Source: Geosiphon pyriformis (Eukaryota; Glomeromycota; Glomeromycetes; Archaeosporales; Geosiphonaceae). From it: DNA of 64,000 nucleotides. Under the pieces are notes generated by a model that ran no database searches, had not been told where the DNA came from, and saw only the letters and a list, made by a program, of their open reading frames with translations. Position numbers and translations under genes: made by a program. Position 1 is the first letter of the stretch, and each line of letters starts with the position of its first letter. Positions 23,481 through 34,990 of the stretch are shown here, piece after piece. The stretch covers positions 542,924-606,923 of the forward strand of contig JAAOMT010000514.1 of NCBI GenBank assembly GCA_016748015.1, read 5' to 3'.

Positions 23481-24282
23481 CAATGGAGAAGGTATTATGC
23501 CAGAACATGCACATGATACTAATGCAGGATTTGATCTGAGATATCTAGGAAAAGAGGCCATCAAATTGGAGCCACATTCACGCACCTGTATTGATCTGAA
23601 AGTAGCACTAGAAATTCCAGCAACAACAATGGTTCAATTAGCATTTAGGGGTAGTTTAGCAAAAAGAGAGATTAATATAAGAGAAAGAATAATTGACGCG
23701 AGATATGTAGGAAATATCATTGTCATGCTACAAAATAACTTCGAAAAGACCTATATTATAGAGCCAAACAAAAAGATAGCACAGGCAATATTCCTGTCTT
23801 TGGTTAAAATAGCTCAATTAGTATCAATGGGAAACAGGGAAAAGTTAGGAATAACAGCAAGAGGGATACAAAGATTTGGGTCAATGGGTAGAATAGATGT
23901 ATCAGTTAATATGGCGGAAAAAAAAATTGTTTGCCAAGGAGAAATTATCTCAACCAGTCAAGCTATTTCCATTTCACCATATAACCAATACATGTTAGCA
24001 ATAGAAAAGAAGAAAAAAGGCCAAGCACAAATTTTTAAAGCAGAAGCCAGTCTTTGTCAATTAGGAGAAGTTGGACTCATCAATCTCCACATACCAGCCA
24101 AAGATTACAGCCACATCAAAATTCCCATCTACAACAATACAGGAAATGTCATAGAAATACCAGCTGGAACTATTATTGGATACTTAAACACTAAAATAGA
24201 AGATCAACCACCAAACCCCATTCCAGACTTTCCACAACTTTGTGAATATGTTGATATCATATCACAAACAATATATGGATGA
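23481..24282 (+). pseudogene. Copy C dUTPase and linker
   Basis: Motif 1 HDTNAGFDLRY near 23512, motif 2 FRGSLAKRE near 23644, motif 3 RIIDARYVGNI near 23689 (Asp and Tyr kept, Gly replaced), motif 4 NKKIAQAIFLSL near 23769 and motif 5 GIQRFGSMGR near 23863. The frame is open from 23497 to the TGA at 24280-24282. The about 130 residues after motif 5 form the pre-RT linker and end in IEIPAGTIIGYL near 24155. The dUTPase would lower dUTP during cDNA synthesis in an active element; this copy is degenerate. Confidence 0.87.
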
Positions 24283-25722
24283 AGTGAATGTTATTTGCTC
24301 CAACCAGAACAATTGGAACAAATGAACATGAAAAACTTAGATCCACTCCAACGTATGCAACTCAAGATGTTGCTTAACCAGTTCAATGACATCTTTGCCA
24401 GCAAAAATGAGTTTGGCCGAACTGACATCATCCAGCATCAAATCAAGATTAAAGATACAATGCTAATTAAACAAAGAACATACAGAGTGCCACCAGCTAG
24501 CCACGAGATTATTCGTCAAGAGATAAACCAAATGCTTGACAATAGGCTAATTCAGCCATTAATGAGCCCATAGTCATTACCAGTGGTACTCGTCTGTAAG
24601 AAGAATGAAAAGATCCGATTTTGTGTAGATTACAGAAAACTCAATAGTGTAACTCGTGGAGACAGCTACCCAATTCCATGGATACAGGAATTATTTAATG
24701 CTTTTGGCAGAAACAAATGGTTCTCAACATTAGACTTAGATAGTGATTACTGGCAAGTAGCCATGAATCTGGCCAACAAAGAGAAGATGGCATTCACTAC
24801 TAGAGAAGAGAATTTCGAATTTGAAGTGATGCCATTCGGCTTAACCAATGCCCCAGCAACTTTCCAATGGTTAATGGAAATCATTTATACTGACTTATTG
24901 TGAAAATCAGTAGTTGTATATTTGAATAACACCAATGTATTTTCAAAAACGTTTGATAATCATCTTTATCATCTTTAACAAGAGTTTGAAAGACTAAGAA
25001 GAGCAGGACTAAAGTTAAATGCAACAAAATGCTTTTTTGGCAAGACAGAACTAAAATTCTTGGGACACATAGTCAGCAAAGACAGCATCAAAACAGATCC
25101 AGAGAAAATAGAGATAGTAAAGAACTTTCTAGTGCTGACCAATATGACAGAACTGAAATCATTCTTGGGATTCACTAGCTACTATTGACGTTTTATCAAG
25201 AATTTTTCCAAGATAGCGCAGCCACTCAACCAACTACAAACCAAGAATACCAAATATGAATGGGCAGAAAATCAACAAGAAGCTTTTGACATTTTGAAAA
25301 GAAAGCTCATTCAAGCTTCAGTACTGATTTATCCAAATTACAGCAAACCATTCATCATTACCACTGATGCATCCGGCCAAGCATTGGGAGCAGTATTATC
25401 TCAGAGAGGACCAGACGGCAGAAAACATCCAGTAGCATATGCCAGTAAAGGTTTAATACCAGCCAAAAAGAACTATGGAACACCAGAACTAGAACATTTA
25501 GCAATTTATTGGGCAGTCATGAAATGGAAAGAATACTTGAGCCAGAAGTTTGAAGTATACACAGATCACAAGGAACTAACATCACTCCAAAAACAAGAAT
25601 TTGGGGATGGAAGACAGTCAAGATGGAAAATGGCATTCGCACTATACAATTATACTATACAGTACAAAAAAGGAAAAGACAATAGAAATGCTGATGGTTT
25701 GTCACAAATAAGACAAATCTAA
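24283..25722 (+). pseudogene. Copy C reverse transcriptase and RNase H
   Basis: RT: FCVDYRKLNSVTRGDSYPIP near 24620, FSTLDLDSDYWQV near 24722, MPFGLTNAPATF near 24828 and a catalytic box YLNNTNVFS near 24920, with both Asp positions changed to Asn in this copy. RNase H: ITTDASGQALGAVLSQ near 25358, TPELEHLAIYW near 25480 and VYTDHKELTS near 25557, so its acidic residues are preserved. The frame is the same as gag. It ends at TAA 25720-25722 after DGLSQIRQI, the same place as in copy D. Stops at 24571 (TAG) and 24901 (TGA) interrupt RT. Confidence 0.9.
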
Positions 25723-25784
25723 GAACATTTTAACACAAAAATATAACAAAACCAGAACAATACCAACGAAAAATGTAACAAAAG

Positions 25785-27167
25785 ATAAACATACAAAAAT
25801 ATCAACAACTGCAACATTATATAAACACTCAACAGTTCAAGGAGAATTTATCTCAAATAGAACAAAAAAGTATCAAACAACAATCAAAATATTTTATCAC
25901 TCACCAAAATATACTTTATCGAAAAAATAGAAAAAATCCAGATCAACCAACCAGAGTAGTTACAGAACCAGAAAAAGAGACAATATTATTCAACATGCAC
26001 TCAAATCCAACAGCAGGACATTTTCACAAAGAAGCAACCATGGAAAAAACCAGAAAAAGATACTATTGGCCATCAATATATCCAAACATCATTCAATATG
26101 TTCAAAATTGTGATGCTTGTCAGCAAAGAGGAGGTACAAAACCCAGTGAACCGTTAAGACCAATCAAAGTAAGACAACCATTTGACCGTGTTAGAATTGA
26201 TCTAGTCAGACCATTAACAATCACCAGTAAAAGAAACAGATATATAGCAATAGCCATGGACTATCTCACTAAATGGCCAGAGGTGAAAGCAATTCAAAGA
26301 GCAGATGCAGAATCCATTGCCGAATTTGTTCATCAAGATTTAATTTGTTGACACGGATGTCTAAAGGAATTATTATCAGACCAAGGAACTCATTTTGTGA
26401 ACAGAACATTAACAGAATTGAGCCAAAGATTCGGAATTAAGAGACCATTATTATCACCATACCATCCACAAACCAACAGATTAGTCGAAAGATTCAACAG
26501 AACATTGTGTGAAGCAATTGCCAAACTCAGCCAAGAAAACCAGGACAAATGGGACTTGTTTATACCATCAGTATTATTTGCTTATCGGACAATAAAGTAA
26601 GATACTACACAAGCAATGCCATTCAAATTAGTATATGATAGAACAGCAACATTACCAGTAGAGAGAAAAATTAATATATATCCAGCTAAACCAATAACAA
26701 AAGAGAATTTTCAAGAAACATTGCTGAGAAAAACATATGACTTAATGGAAACATTGGAAAACAAATGAAAAAAAACAGCTGATAATATTCAAAAGTCACA
26801 AGAGAAACAGAAAGAAAGACATGATAGTCAACTACTAAACAAACCAGTTGAATTCAAGATTGGAGACAAAGTACTCTTACATCATACTAAAGCAGAAAAA
26901 CAATAGAGTGGAAAATTCGACCCCAAATGAGATGGACTATTTCACATAGAAGAAATTCTAGGGAATGGAGCTTACAAATTAAGACTGGATAACAAAATTT
27001 TAACCAAAGCAGCACATGGAGATTGACTAAAACCATACCACAACATCACACCACCATCTACCAGTAATATTCCACAATTAAGAGTACAGAGAATACTAGT
27101 CCAATCAGATGAGATTCCACGAGATCTGGAACCAATTGTGATTATTGACAACAACATGTTAAATTAA
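25785..27167 (+). pseudogene. Copy C integrase ORF2
   Basis: The frame runs from an ATA at 25785 (ATG in copy D) to TAA 27165-27167, 461 codons, against 462 in family 1. Zinc region: H in AGHFHKE and C-D-A-C in QNCDACQQRG. Catalytic residues: D in RIDLVRPL, D in LLSDQGTHF and E in NRLVERFNRT. The C-terminal module reads FKIGDKVLLHHTKAEKQ then a stop, and later GLFHIEEILGNGAYKL. In-frame stops include TGA 26349, TAA 26597 and TGA 26766. The frame differs from that of RNase H. Confidence 0.87.
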
Positions 27168-27221
27168 TTCATAAAAAGAATATATAAAAACACAGTAGAC
27201 ACAACAGAAAATGTCAGAAAA

Positions 27222-27851
27222 ATGGAAATTACAGACAACATTCACTTATTAGCACAACAACTCTTTCAATTGATCCAACACCAGGAAATGGAGATTACAA
27301 TCAATCAACAAACCATTTGATATCAAAATACTAGAAAGATATTGCAACCCAGAACACAGAAGAAAACAGAAAATACAGTGGACAAAATCATTGTGAAAGT
27401 AAAATTAGCAATAAAAAAGTTGACAAAAGAGTCACTATATCAAGAGTTAACTAAAGAAACTTGGAATTGGTGAATACAACAATTTCCACGAAACTATTGT
27501 TATTTTTATTTGGGACAACATGTAAATATCCAAAATCTATATATGGATAAAACAAAGCAATTATTCGACAAAAAAATACTACAACAATTAGAACATTTTG
27601 TGGGAAAGAACAACTTATCCACACAGGCCTGAGCCATATACTGAATACACACAGTATTTCAGGATAGACCAGAAATATTACTCAACAAAGCAATGGATAT
27701 GGTTACCAGTAATCAATTGGGAAAGATCACCAATGCTCAATTTGAAGAATTACAGACCCAAATAACACAAGTAATTCTTGAAAACAAAATCCAGGAAATA
27801 CTTCAAGAGGGGGAATTAAACGAGTTGGATTTCAATAGAGCTCAATATTAA
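27222..27851 (+). pseudogene. Copy C ORF3, unrecognised 3' ORF
   Basis: The frame starts at ATG 27222 (MEITDNIHLLAQQLFQL), 54 nt after integrase, and runs 210 codons to TAA 27849-27851 just before the purine tract. It aligns along its length with copy D ORF3. It also has short matches to family 1 ORF3: the N-terminal NI..L.Q.L pattern and, near the C terminus, GKITNAQFEEL...ITQVIL against GKFTELKFQQF...ISSIIL. TGA stops near 27318 and 27471 and others break it. The protein looks helical and soluble, and the function is unknown. Confidence 0.72.
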
Positions 27852-27864
27852 AAAGAGAGAATAA

Positions 27865-28715
27865 TGTTACTCATAGAAATATAGAAAATATATTAGTATA
27901 ATTATTAGCCAATCAGAAGTAGGCGTAGTAAATGTGAAATTCCAGGATTTCTTTCAGGAATTGCAGGATTCCAGGAATTTTAGGATTTCAGAATTCCAGA
28001 ATTTTTTTTAAAGGAATTGCAGGATTCCAGGAATTTCAGGATTCTCATCGTGAAGAATCAAGGAATTGGGAAATTTCAAATATGTATATATAGCAGTAAT
28101 GGTAGAAACAGAAAAAACAGAATTGATACCACAGAATCCTTAGCCTAGAAACAAAATCATCAAATAAATAATTATTTTATATCTCAATCCACTTTCCACT
28201 ATCAACACTTCATGTTGATAGTAATTAATACTTAACTATGCTGGAACAATAGCTCTTGATCATGGCTATTGATGAGATACTAACATACCAAATTGCCTTG
28301 GCTTATTTTCCCTATTTTCTTTATTTTTATTTTCTTTATTTTATTTTCTTTCTTTTTTTTGATTTTGTTGTTGTATACTAATTGATTAAAAAATTAAGCA
28401 CTGAGTTATTGACGTCAAGAATAGCCTGGTAAAAGACCCAGAAATAAGGGTAGGATTTTATATATTATCAGATAGCTTACCAGAAGGGCATGACTGCCAG
28501 ACTAAATCCGGCCACCACACTGAAAAAGAAATTAGGAAAACTTTTGGAAAGATACATCTACTATTGACACTATTGAATCTCTGTTCATTATACAAAGGAC
28601 TCCAACAAAACCTTCAGATACAATACTTACAGAACCTTATCCACGGAAATAGCTTTTGAGCACCAAGTTATGGGTTTGTTATTTAATTCAACAGCAGAAA
28701 TAATCACCTGTAACA
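27865..28715 (+). repeat. Family 2 LTR, copy C 3' LTR (851 bp)
   Basis: It begins TGTTACTCATAG and ends CCTGTAACA, keeping the consensus TG...CA ends. The purine run aaaaagagagaataa ends at 27864. The GGAATTGCAGGATTCC array lies near 27940-28060. It aligns with 18615-19492, with small deletions in the array accounting for most of the length difference. Confidence 0.95.
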
Positions 28716-30206
28716 TCAGATGATCCATTCATGACCAAGTTAACAGCTTGGGCATTGTTGGCTTTAAGTTCAGCTGCTTCAAAATCTCTGGCATTTGTAA
28801 TTGCGGCTTGAAAGTCTACTGGATGCATTGGGTGTACATGCTGGAGGATGTTGCTGCATAGGCTTCTAATGAATTGATTTAGAATTTGTGGCACTGTAAA
28901 ATAATCAGTCTGTATGGCTTGGATTTGGCACAGATTTCTGTGGAAGCATCCTAAGTAAGTAGTGATTGCTTCATTGTCTTCTTGCTTGATGGTAGTAAAA
29001 GTATTTGCTAGGCAATTAATACTATTATTATTACTAAAATATCCCAAGAAGGCAACTTTAAATTCTTGGAATGTTTGAGGTTTGGCAGTTAAACTTTGAT
29101 ATCACAAGTCGGTGGTATCCTGTAAAAAATAGGGGATGGCTTGAAGTGCTCTGGCATTGTTTTATTTATTGGCTGTAATGGCTTTTTTTATATTATTTAG
29201 CCACACTTGTGCATCATTCTCTTCTTCTGTAAATTTCTCAAGTTTTGCTATTGGGATGTAGGCCATTAGATTTATGTTTAGTTGTTGTGGTGGTGGAAGT
29301 CGTAATTGAATTTGGGATTGTAGCAATGGCTGTTGTTGTAGAACAACTGGTGGTAGATTAAGAACGAGTACTGGAGATAAGTTTTGCTGATTAATTGCTC
29401 CAGGATTTCAATCATTCCAATTTTGCTAAGTTTGAAAATTTGGAGCTTTGATTTCCAGATTTTCTAAATTTGGATCTTGCTGAATCTAAAAGTTCAGGGT
29501 TTTAATATTCAGGTTTTCTGGAATCAGGTTCTGATAAGTAAATTCCTGATCTTTGGCTTCTTCTTCTTCTTCTTTTTTTTCTGATTCTATTATCTCCTAG
29601 GGACTTGCATTTCCAAAATCTGGTTGAGGTGGCAGTGATTGGAATTCTAATGACATTGGCAATTGTGATTTAAATCCTTCAAAATAATTGCCATAGGTTC
29701 CTAGTAATTCTGCTTTTTTTTGTTTATTTTGAAATGAGAGTCGTCCAAATGTTGATGTTATATGTGATGTGGATGTACTTATTGATGAAATATTAATGGT
29801 GCTTCCAGGTGTATAGTGGTATAATGGGTTTGCTGGTGATTCAACTCTGGTTTTTTTCCAAGTGGGTGGTTGTATTTGTTTTGGTGTTACTGCTAGTGTT
29901 TGCAACTTTCTTTTGCCTTTGTCTGCATAGGTGATGGGAAATTGTTGTTGTGTATACCTTTCAATGGTTTGATTGATTTCCCTAATAATTAGTGTAAAAC
30001 TGTAGTTTTTTGGTAAGCTGGTATGTTAAAATAGTTCTGTATAGAAATTTTCTCTTGTGGATTCAATGTTAATTGTTTCTTTTAAGCAGTCTGTGATTTT
30101 ATTGTTAATGTAGAAGTTAAAGACTGATTCTATTGGAAAATGGTTATTGTTTAATCCTAATTGTTGGTTGTACTGTTGAAACAAAGATTTGACAAATCCT
30201 AAATGG
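28716..30206 (-). pseudogene. Copy D gag, N-terminal and central part
   Basis: This minus-strand segment lies between the C insertion (18615-28715) and the B insertion (30207-40011). It carries the capsid-like domain (GYFSNNNSINCLANTFTTIK near 29045, ILNQFIRSL near 28880) and the N-terminal region (FQNKQKKAELLGTYGNYF near 29730, SLPPQPDFG near 29620) that aligns with copy C 19560-20400. A Glu-rich stretch near 29555-29580 is a GAA/TTC-type simple repeat. Stops are scattered. It continues on the minus strand into 40012-40106 once B is removed. Confidence 0.85.
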
Positions 30207-31194
30207 TGTTACCAAACGAAATTAGAGATATTATTTAGTATGAAATTATCGTTATAATTCCCATCATTAATTAACATATATTATCGTTTCAAATTATTAC
30301 TTATTACATTAGCAAAATGTCCGAAATTATCATTTAATTAATAACCCAATGTGTATATGACACAAATGTAACCTAATTGCAATGATCAATCATACAATAT
30401 CCCGAACTATGTAACATTCAAAAAGTTTGCTGAAATTTGTAGAAATTTGCCAAAATAATTGATAGTTTACTGAAATATCTAATAGTTTGCAGAAATAACT
30501 TGTAGTTTGCCGAAATGTATTTTTAGTTCAGCAAAATTGTAGAAAATAGCAAAGTTTGAGTTCACAAAATAGTGTTATGACAAATTGTATAAAAGAAGAG
30601 TGTCTCTCTTCGAAAAAATGTATCTTACTTCAGGTTTAATAATTAGAATCATTCTTTACACCCAAAAACAAAATAAATATCATATAAATTCGAAAAGCCA
30701 AATTCTTAAATTATTTCCCTTGAAATTAACCAATTCCTACTGACCGTTTTGAAATTGATTAGCTACCAATTTCAGTAGACTGTTAAAACACTTCCAGACC
30801 TGGATCCGAAATGACTTCCATAAATTATCAGTTTTACTTTTTCTTTTACATTTCTTTTATTTTCTTTCTTTTCTTATTATAAATCATTTGAGTAGTCTAC
30901 AAACAAGAATTTCTATAGAAGAGTTGACTTTCATAGCAAAGTAACTACACATTTTTAGTGAGCTTCCAGATGAGCAATTCTTGAAAAAGAGTTGACATTT
31001 ACTACAATGTAACTATACAAAGTAACTGGCATGGAATTGGCCATTTCACTTATAAGCCCAGCAGTTCAAATTATAGGAAATAATTTGAAGATAAATTCAG
31101 TTGCTGGAGGTTCAACCACATCCAGAAAACGTGAATTCACAGCAAACAGGCATTAACAACATTTAAGAAAAGAGACCAAAAACCTCTGGTAACA
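30207..31194 (+). repeat. Family 1 LTR, copy B 5' LTR (988 bp)
   Basis: It starts TGTTACCAAACG and ends CTCTGGTAACA. It contains repeated agtttgcCGAAAT-like units near 30420-30540, TATAAAAG at 30588-30595 with a likely start of transcription some 25-30 nt downstream, and AATAAA at 30672-30677. By family knowledge U3 would be upstream of the TATA start region and R/U5 downstream. It has the same length as the partner LTR at 39024-40011. Confidence 0.95.
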
Positions 31195-31196
31195 TT

Positions 31197-31212
31197 TGGT
31201 GATCTCCTATGG
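31197..31212 (+). promoter_or_regulatory. Copy B primer-binding site candidate
   Basis: Two bases after the LTR the sequence reads TGGTGATCTCCTATGG, the position and TGG start expected for a tRNA 3'-CCA complement. Copy D shows TGGTGCTCTCTGTGAG at the same place (40104-40089, minus strand). The two families share TGGTG and TCTC, suggesting the same or related tRNA primers. The tRNA was not identified. Confidence 0.55.
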
Positions 31213-31239
31213 AAATAACACAGCAAAAACAAATTCAAA

Positions 31240-33050
31240 GTGGTAACCACACCAGACACAACAACTCTAGAGTACTACCAGTCAATTTACACCCACTGCA
31301 AGCAAAGATTCAACATTCTAGACGGAATTGAAGTTGTCAAGAAATCAGTATACCAATACATTGAAAACCACATCAACAATTATTTTTTTAGAAATTACAA
31401 TATCTCAGAAGTTAGAAGCAACCTTTACAATAATTTAACACACTATTCACAATTGAGAACTGAAGACCTTAACAGTGAAACACTTGTCACTTACTTTCAA
31501 GAACTTAATTTTAACATTATCAAGTACTGTGAAGAAACATATTCAGTACAGTCTCAATACTCTATTGATTTTGAATTGGAAACAGAAACAAGCAACAAAG
31601 ACAAACACAAATTGAAGCAATACTCAAAAACCACTCCAAATACTCCAATACTACCAAAAACAATTGCCAAACACTTACAAACATCTGAACAAGGAACAAG
31701 TTCAAAACTCCCATTCACCATCACACCTTTTCTAGCTTTACTTGCACAAGCACAAACACCTAATTCACTCTTAAATCAATTTGCGAGACCAGAAGATTTT
31801 ACATCACTCAGAAGTCCCACCAGACAGCAAAAACTCCTTCAAACTAGTTCCAATCTTCTTGATTTTTTAGCTGAGAATCAAAGTGAACACTCTGAGACAG
31901 CAGCGAACGAAGAAAACAACTCTGAAATAACTGAAGAAGAATCAATAAACAGTGAAAACAAAGAAGATGAAATGACAGCATACATCACAAAAATCCCTGA
32001 ATTTAATGGAGATAACATTGAGACCAGTCTTCAAGAATGGCTCAATCAAGTTACTAAAGCTGGAGATGCAAATGGATGGAATGCTGCCAGAATGTTAAGA
32101 ACAATTCCCTACTTTCTCAAAGAAACAGCAAAAGAATGGTTTGAAAACTTGGCCACTCCATTCAATAATTGAGACGCTTTCAAAACAGCCTTCCTTGAAC
32201 AGTTCACTGACAATAATACTTCCATCACCCTTCAAAATCAGTTTCGCAATATCAAACAAGAATCCTCTGAATCTGTTATGACTTATATTGGGAAATTCAA
32301 CAAACTTTTCAGACGAATTCGCCAACTCGAAACAAACAATTATTATTCTGATGCTCAAATCTTGGATCAATTTATCACTGGTCTAAAAGATAAACTAATT
32401 AAAAAGGTTCGCTCATATGCCCCAGATGATTTAAACTCTGCCATACAGCATGCAAAAAGAAGGTTGAAAACTATTTCACCAATTAACAACAACAGCAACC
32501 CCAAAGATATCAACTACTCCAAAGATAAAATCAAAATAACTTTGCACCACTTTCTAATAACCAGCCTCAGAATTGCCATTACTGTGGAATCTCTGGCCAC
32601 TGGAAAAAAGATTGCAGAAAGCTACCACAAGACCAACAAAATAGGAGTAATCAACATTACTCTCCACTACAGCAATTTTATTATCAACCACCACTACCAG
32701 CTTACTATCTATCAAAATCCCAATACCAAAATAACTATTATCAGTCCACTCCACAGCCAATCCAACAGCAATACCAACAACCACCCACACAACATTATCA
32801 AGTATCTGCTCAAAGACTGATTACACAAAAACAATTCACATCACAAAACCAATACCAAGTAAACAACAATAGAATCAGTTCAAACAACCAATTGGTTTCC
32901 CAAAATTCCATTCAACCAAGACCCAACTACTATTACACTCAATCCAGTTATCTAACAATGCCAGAAGAACAGGATTTTCACCATACTGCACTCTTGGAAG
33001 GTAGAGCTGTAGCACAACAACAAAACCCTTCCTATACTTCTACCACAATC
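31240..33050 (+). pseudogene. Copy B gag
   Basis: An open frame runs from about 31219 to the TGA near 32172. It has no ATG until about 31972 (MTAYITK), so the first about 244 residues lack Met. The gag domain follows: FNGDN, ARMLRTIPYFLKETAKEWF, then FLEQF and ILDQFITGL. At about 32460 a net 103-bp deletion relative to copy A, joined at a TGCAAA repeat, shifts the frame. The zinc knuckle C-H-Y-C-G-I-S-G-H-W-K-K-D-C (32575-32616) is intact in the shifted frame. The tail is Gln/Tyr/Pro-rich. The start codon is uncertain; the ATG at 31209 is in another frame. Confidence 0.85.
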
Positions 33051-33745
33051 CCACCAGCCAGAATTGCTGAAAATGCCAACCTTTCAGATATATTTCCTTT
33101 TGAGTTCGAAGCAAATGAGTCATCATTTCTGCTTAGCAATACAGCCACCAATGAACAAAAAGCAATCACGGCTATGTACACTGAAGCAGAAGTCGAAGGA
33201 AAGACAATTTGCTTGATCCTAGACAGTGGATCCACTGGAAGCATTATCACCTATCAGTTAATACAATAATTAAAAAAAGATGTCGACTGACCAGCTCAAA
33301 CAGTAATCGTTACTGCTGATGACATGAAAAAGACTCCAGTAGGAGAAATTAACAATTTTCCGTTCACTCTTGATGGAATCACCATTCTAGTCAAAGTTCT
33401 TGTAATGGACACACCCCAGTACCAAGCTCTTGTCGAAAATAATTGGCTTCAAAAAGCCAATGCTAATCTGAATTGGGAGACACAAGAGTTAACAATCTCC
33501 TACCAAGGACAACATGCCTGGGTACCTGCCATTTGTGGTATATTCAACAAACACTCCAAAAAAGCCCCAGCTTTTGAATTCGAACTGGAAGAAGAAAAGC
33601 CCATCATTGAAACATTTATGGCACTTGGATTAATCTCCAATTGGGCCAATGAAACTGAACAACAGTACTTTTCAAATGATTCTCTTGAAACAGAAGAACC
33701 AGTAACAACCAGATGGAATGTCCCCTATTCAAAACCAGAACCATG
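33051..33745 (+). pseudogene. Copy B protease domain
   Basis: It follows gag in the same (shifted) frame. The active site LILDSGSTGSIITYQ near 33217 is complete, with Asp, Ser and Gly intact, unlike A, A2, C and D. Stops at 33267 (TAA for CAG or CAA) and 33288 (TGA for CGA) interrupt the segment. The second half VTADDMKKTPVGEINNF and QYQALVENNWLQKANANL is kept. Confidence 0.86.
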
Positions 33746-34990
33746 AAAACAACGCCCCTACATTCCACTCAAATGCAAGGACTGCCACAAGAAATTCTTC
33801 TCAATGGGAGCCTGCATTTTACCTGAAGAAAAATATGAAAATCATACTTGTTATTACTGCAAGACTTGCCATAGAAAACAATGGGGCCATCTAATAAAAA
33901 GAAGTGGAAAATGGGACAACACCCCTTGTTTGACTTGTGGAGATATGTTACTGGAAGAATGCAATTGGATTGATGTAGCAATGAGAGGAGGAGTCTGCGA
34001 TTAGACCTGCCAATATGCTTTATCAATTTCAGAAAAAGTAAAAAGAGGAACACTTTTTGATGCAGCATACAACAGTGCTCTCAACAAACTGTACCATTAT
34101 TCTCATGATGCTGAAATGATTTTCAACCTAGCAATGGCTTTAATCAATGGAGCCACTCAAAAAAATGTTTGTCAAATGAAAGAATCAGAATACATTGCAT
34201 ACACCTTTGAAATCACTGGATACAACTATGAAAATGAAGTAGAAGTATATCACCAAATTGCCAGTCACACTTACCCAACCAAAAAAGCTCAAGCTCAATG
34301 GCTAGAGCAAATAAACATTAAATTGTGTGAAAAATGCATAATGTCCTGCAATGAGCAATGGTGCCCTAAATGCTATGCTCTTAGCATTTCCCTGTCCAGT
34401 AAAAATGATGAGAACAAAATTGAATTTGGAAAACCTAAAGCAATGGAAGAAATTGAAACAACACCCATCTACCTTATTGAAAATCAGCCTGCCTTATAAC
34501 TCAAATACTTCAACAACAATGGACAAGAAATAAAACCTGAAAAAACACATGAAATTGATGCTGGATATGATCTAAGATATTCAGACAAGGATACTCTTGT
34601 TCTCAAACCCAAATCTCTCACAAAAATCAATCTCAAAATTGCACTTGAAATCTTGCCAGGAGCAATGTTTCAAATTGCCTCCCGGTCCTCTCTGGCAAGC
34701 AAAGAAATCAATGTCAGAGGAGGAATAATCGATGCTAAATATACTGGAGACATTACAGTAATGCTTTAAAATGAAACTGACAAACCATTCAAGATCAAAC
34801 ATGCTGAAAAAATTGCCCAAGCTATTTACTTACCCCTAATCAACATTTTGGGTTTGTAACTAGTCAATTAAAGAGAACAATTAGGAAAAAGCGATAGAGG
34901 AACCCAAGGTTTTGGTTCAACTAGACAATTTACAGTTCCAGTTAATATAGCTTTTAACACACAGAACAAATCTCACCAGATTTTCAGACT
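33746..34990 (+). pseudogene. Copy B cysteine-rich domain plus dUTPase
   Basis: Cys pairs CKDCHKK (33774), CYYCKTCHRK (33850), CLTCGDM (33929), CD-stop-TC (33998) and CEKCIMSCNEQWCPKC (34328-34371) give the cleanest view of this domain in family 1. The dUTPase has motif 1 EIDAGYDLRYS (34553), motif 2 RSSLASKE (34684), motif 3 GGIIDAKYTGDI (34721), motif 4 EKIAQAIYLPL (34807) and motif 5 GTQGFGSTRQ (34900). Stops at 34003, 34498 and 34768 break it. The frame agrees with the protease and RT. Confidence 0.88.

Larger units (their letters stand above)
18615..28715 (+). mobile_element. Family 2 retrotransposon copy C, full length
   Basis: LTR 18615-19492, internal region, LTR 27865-28715. It is flanked by the direct repeat TCAG (18611-18614 and 28716-28719) and inserted in gag of minus-strand copy D. 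From 19555 to 25722 one reading frame runs without any frameshift through gag, protease, cysteine-rich domain, dUTPase, RT and RNase H (2056 codons, in-frame stops only). This makes C the best template for the family's ORF1 layout. Confidence 0.95.
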
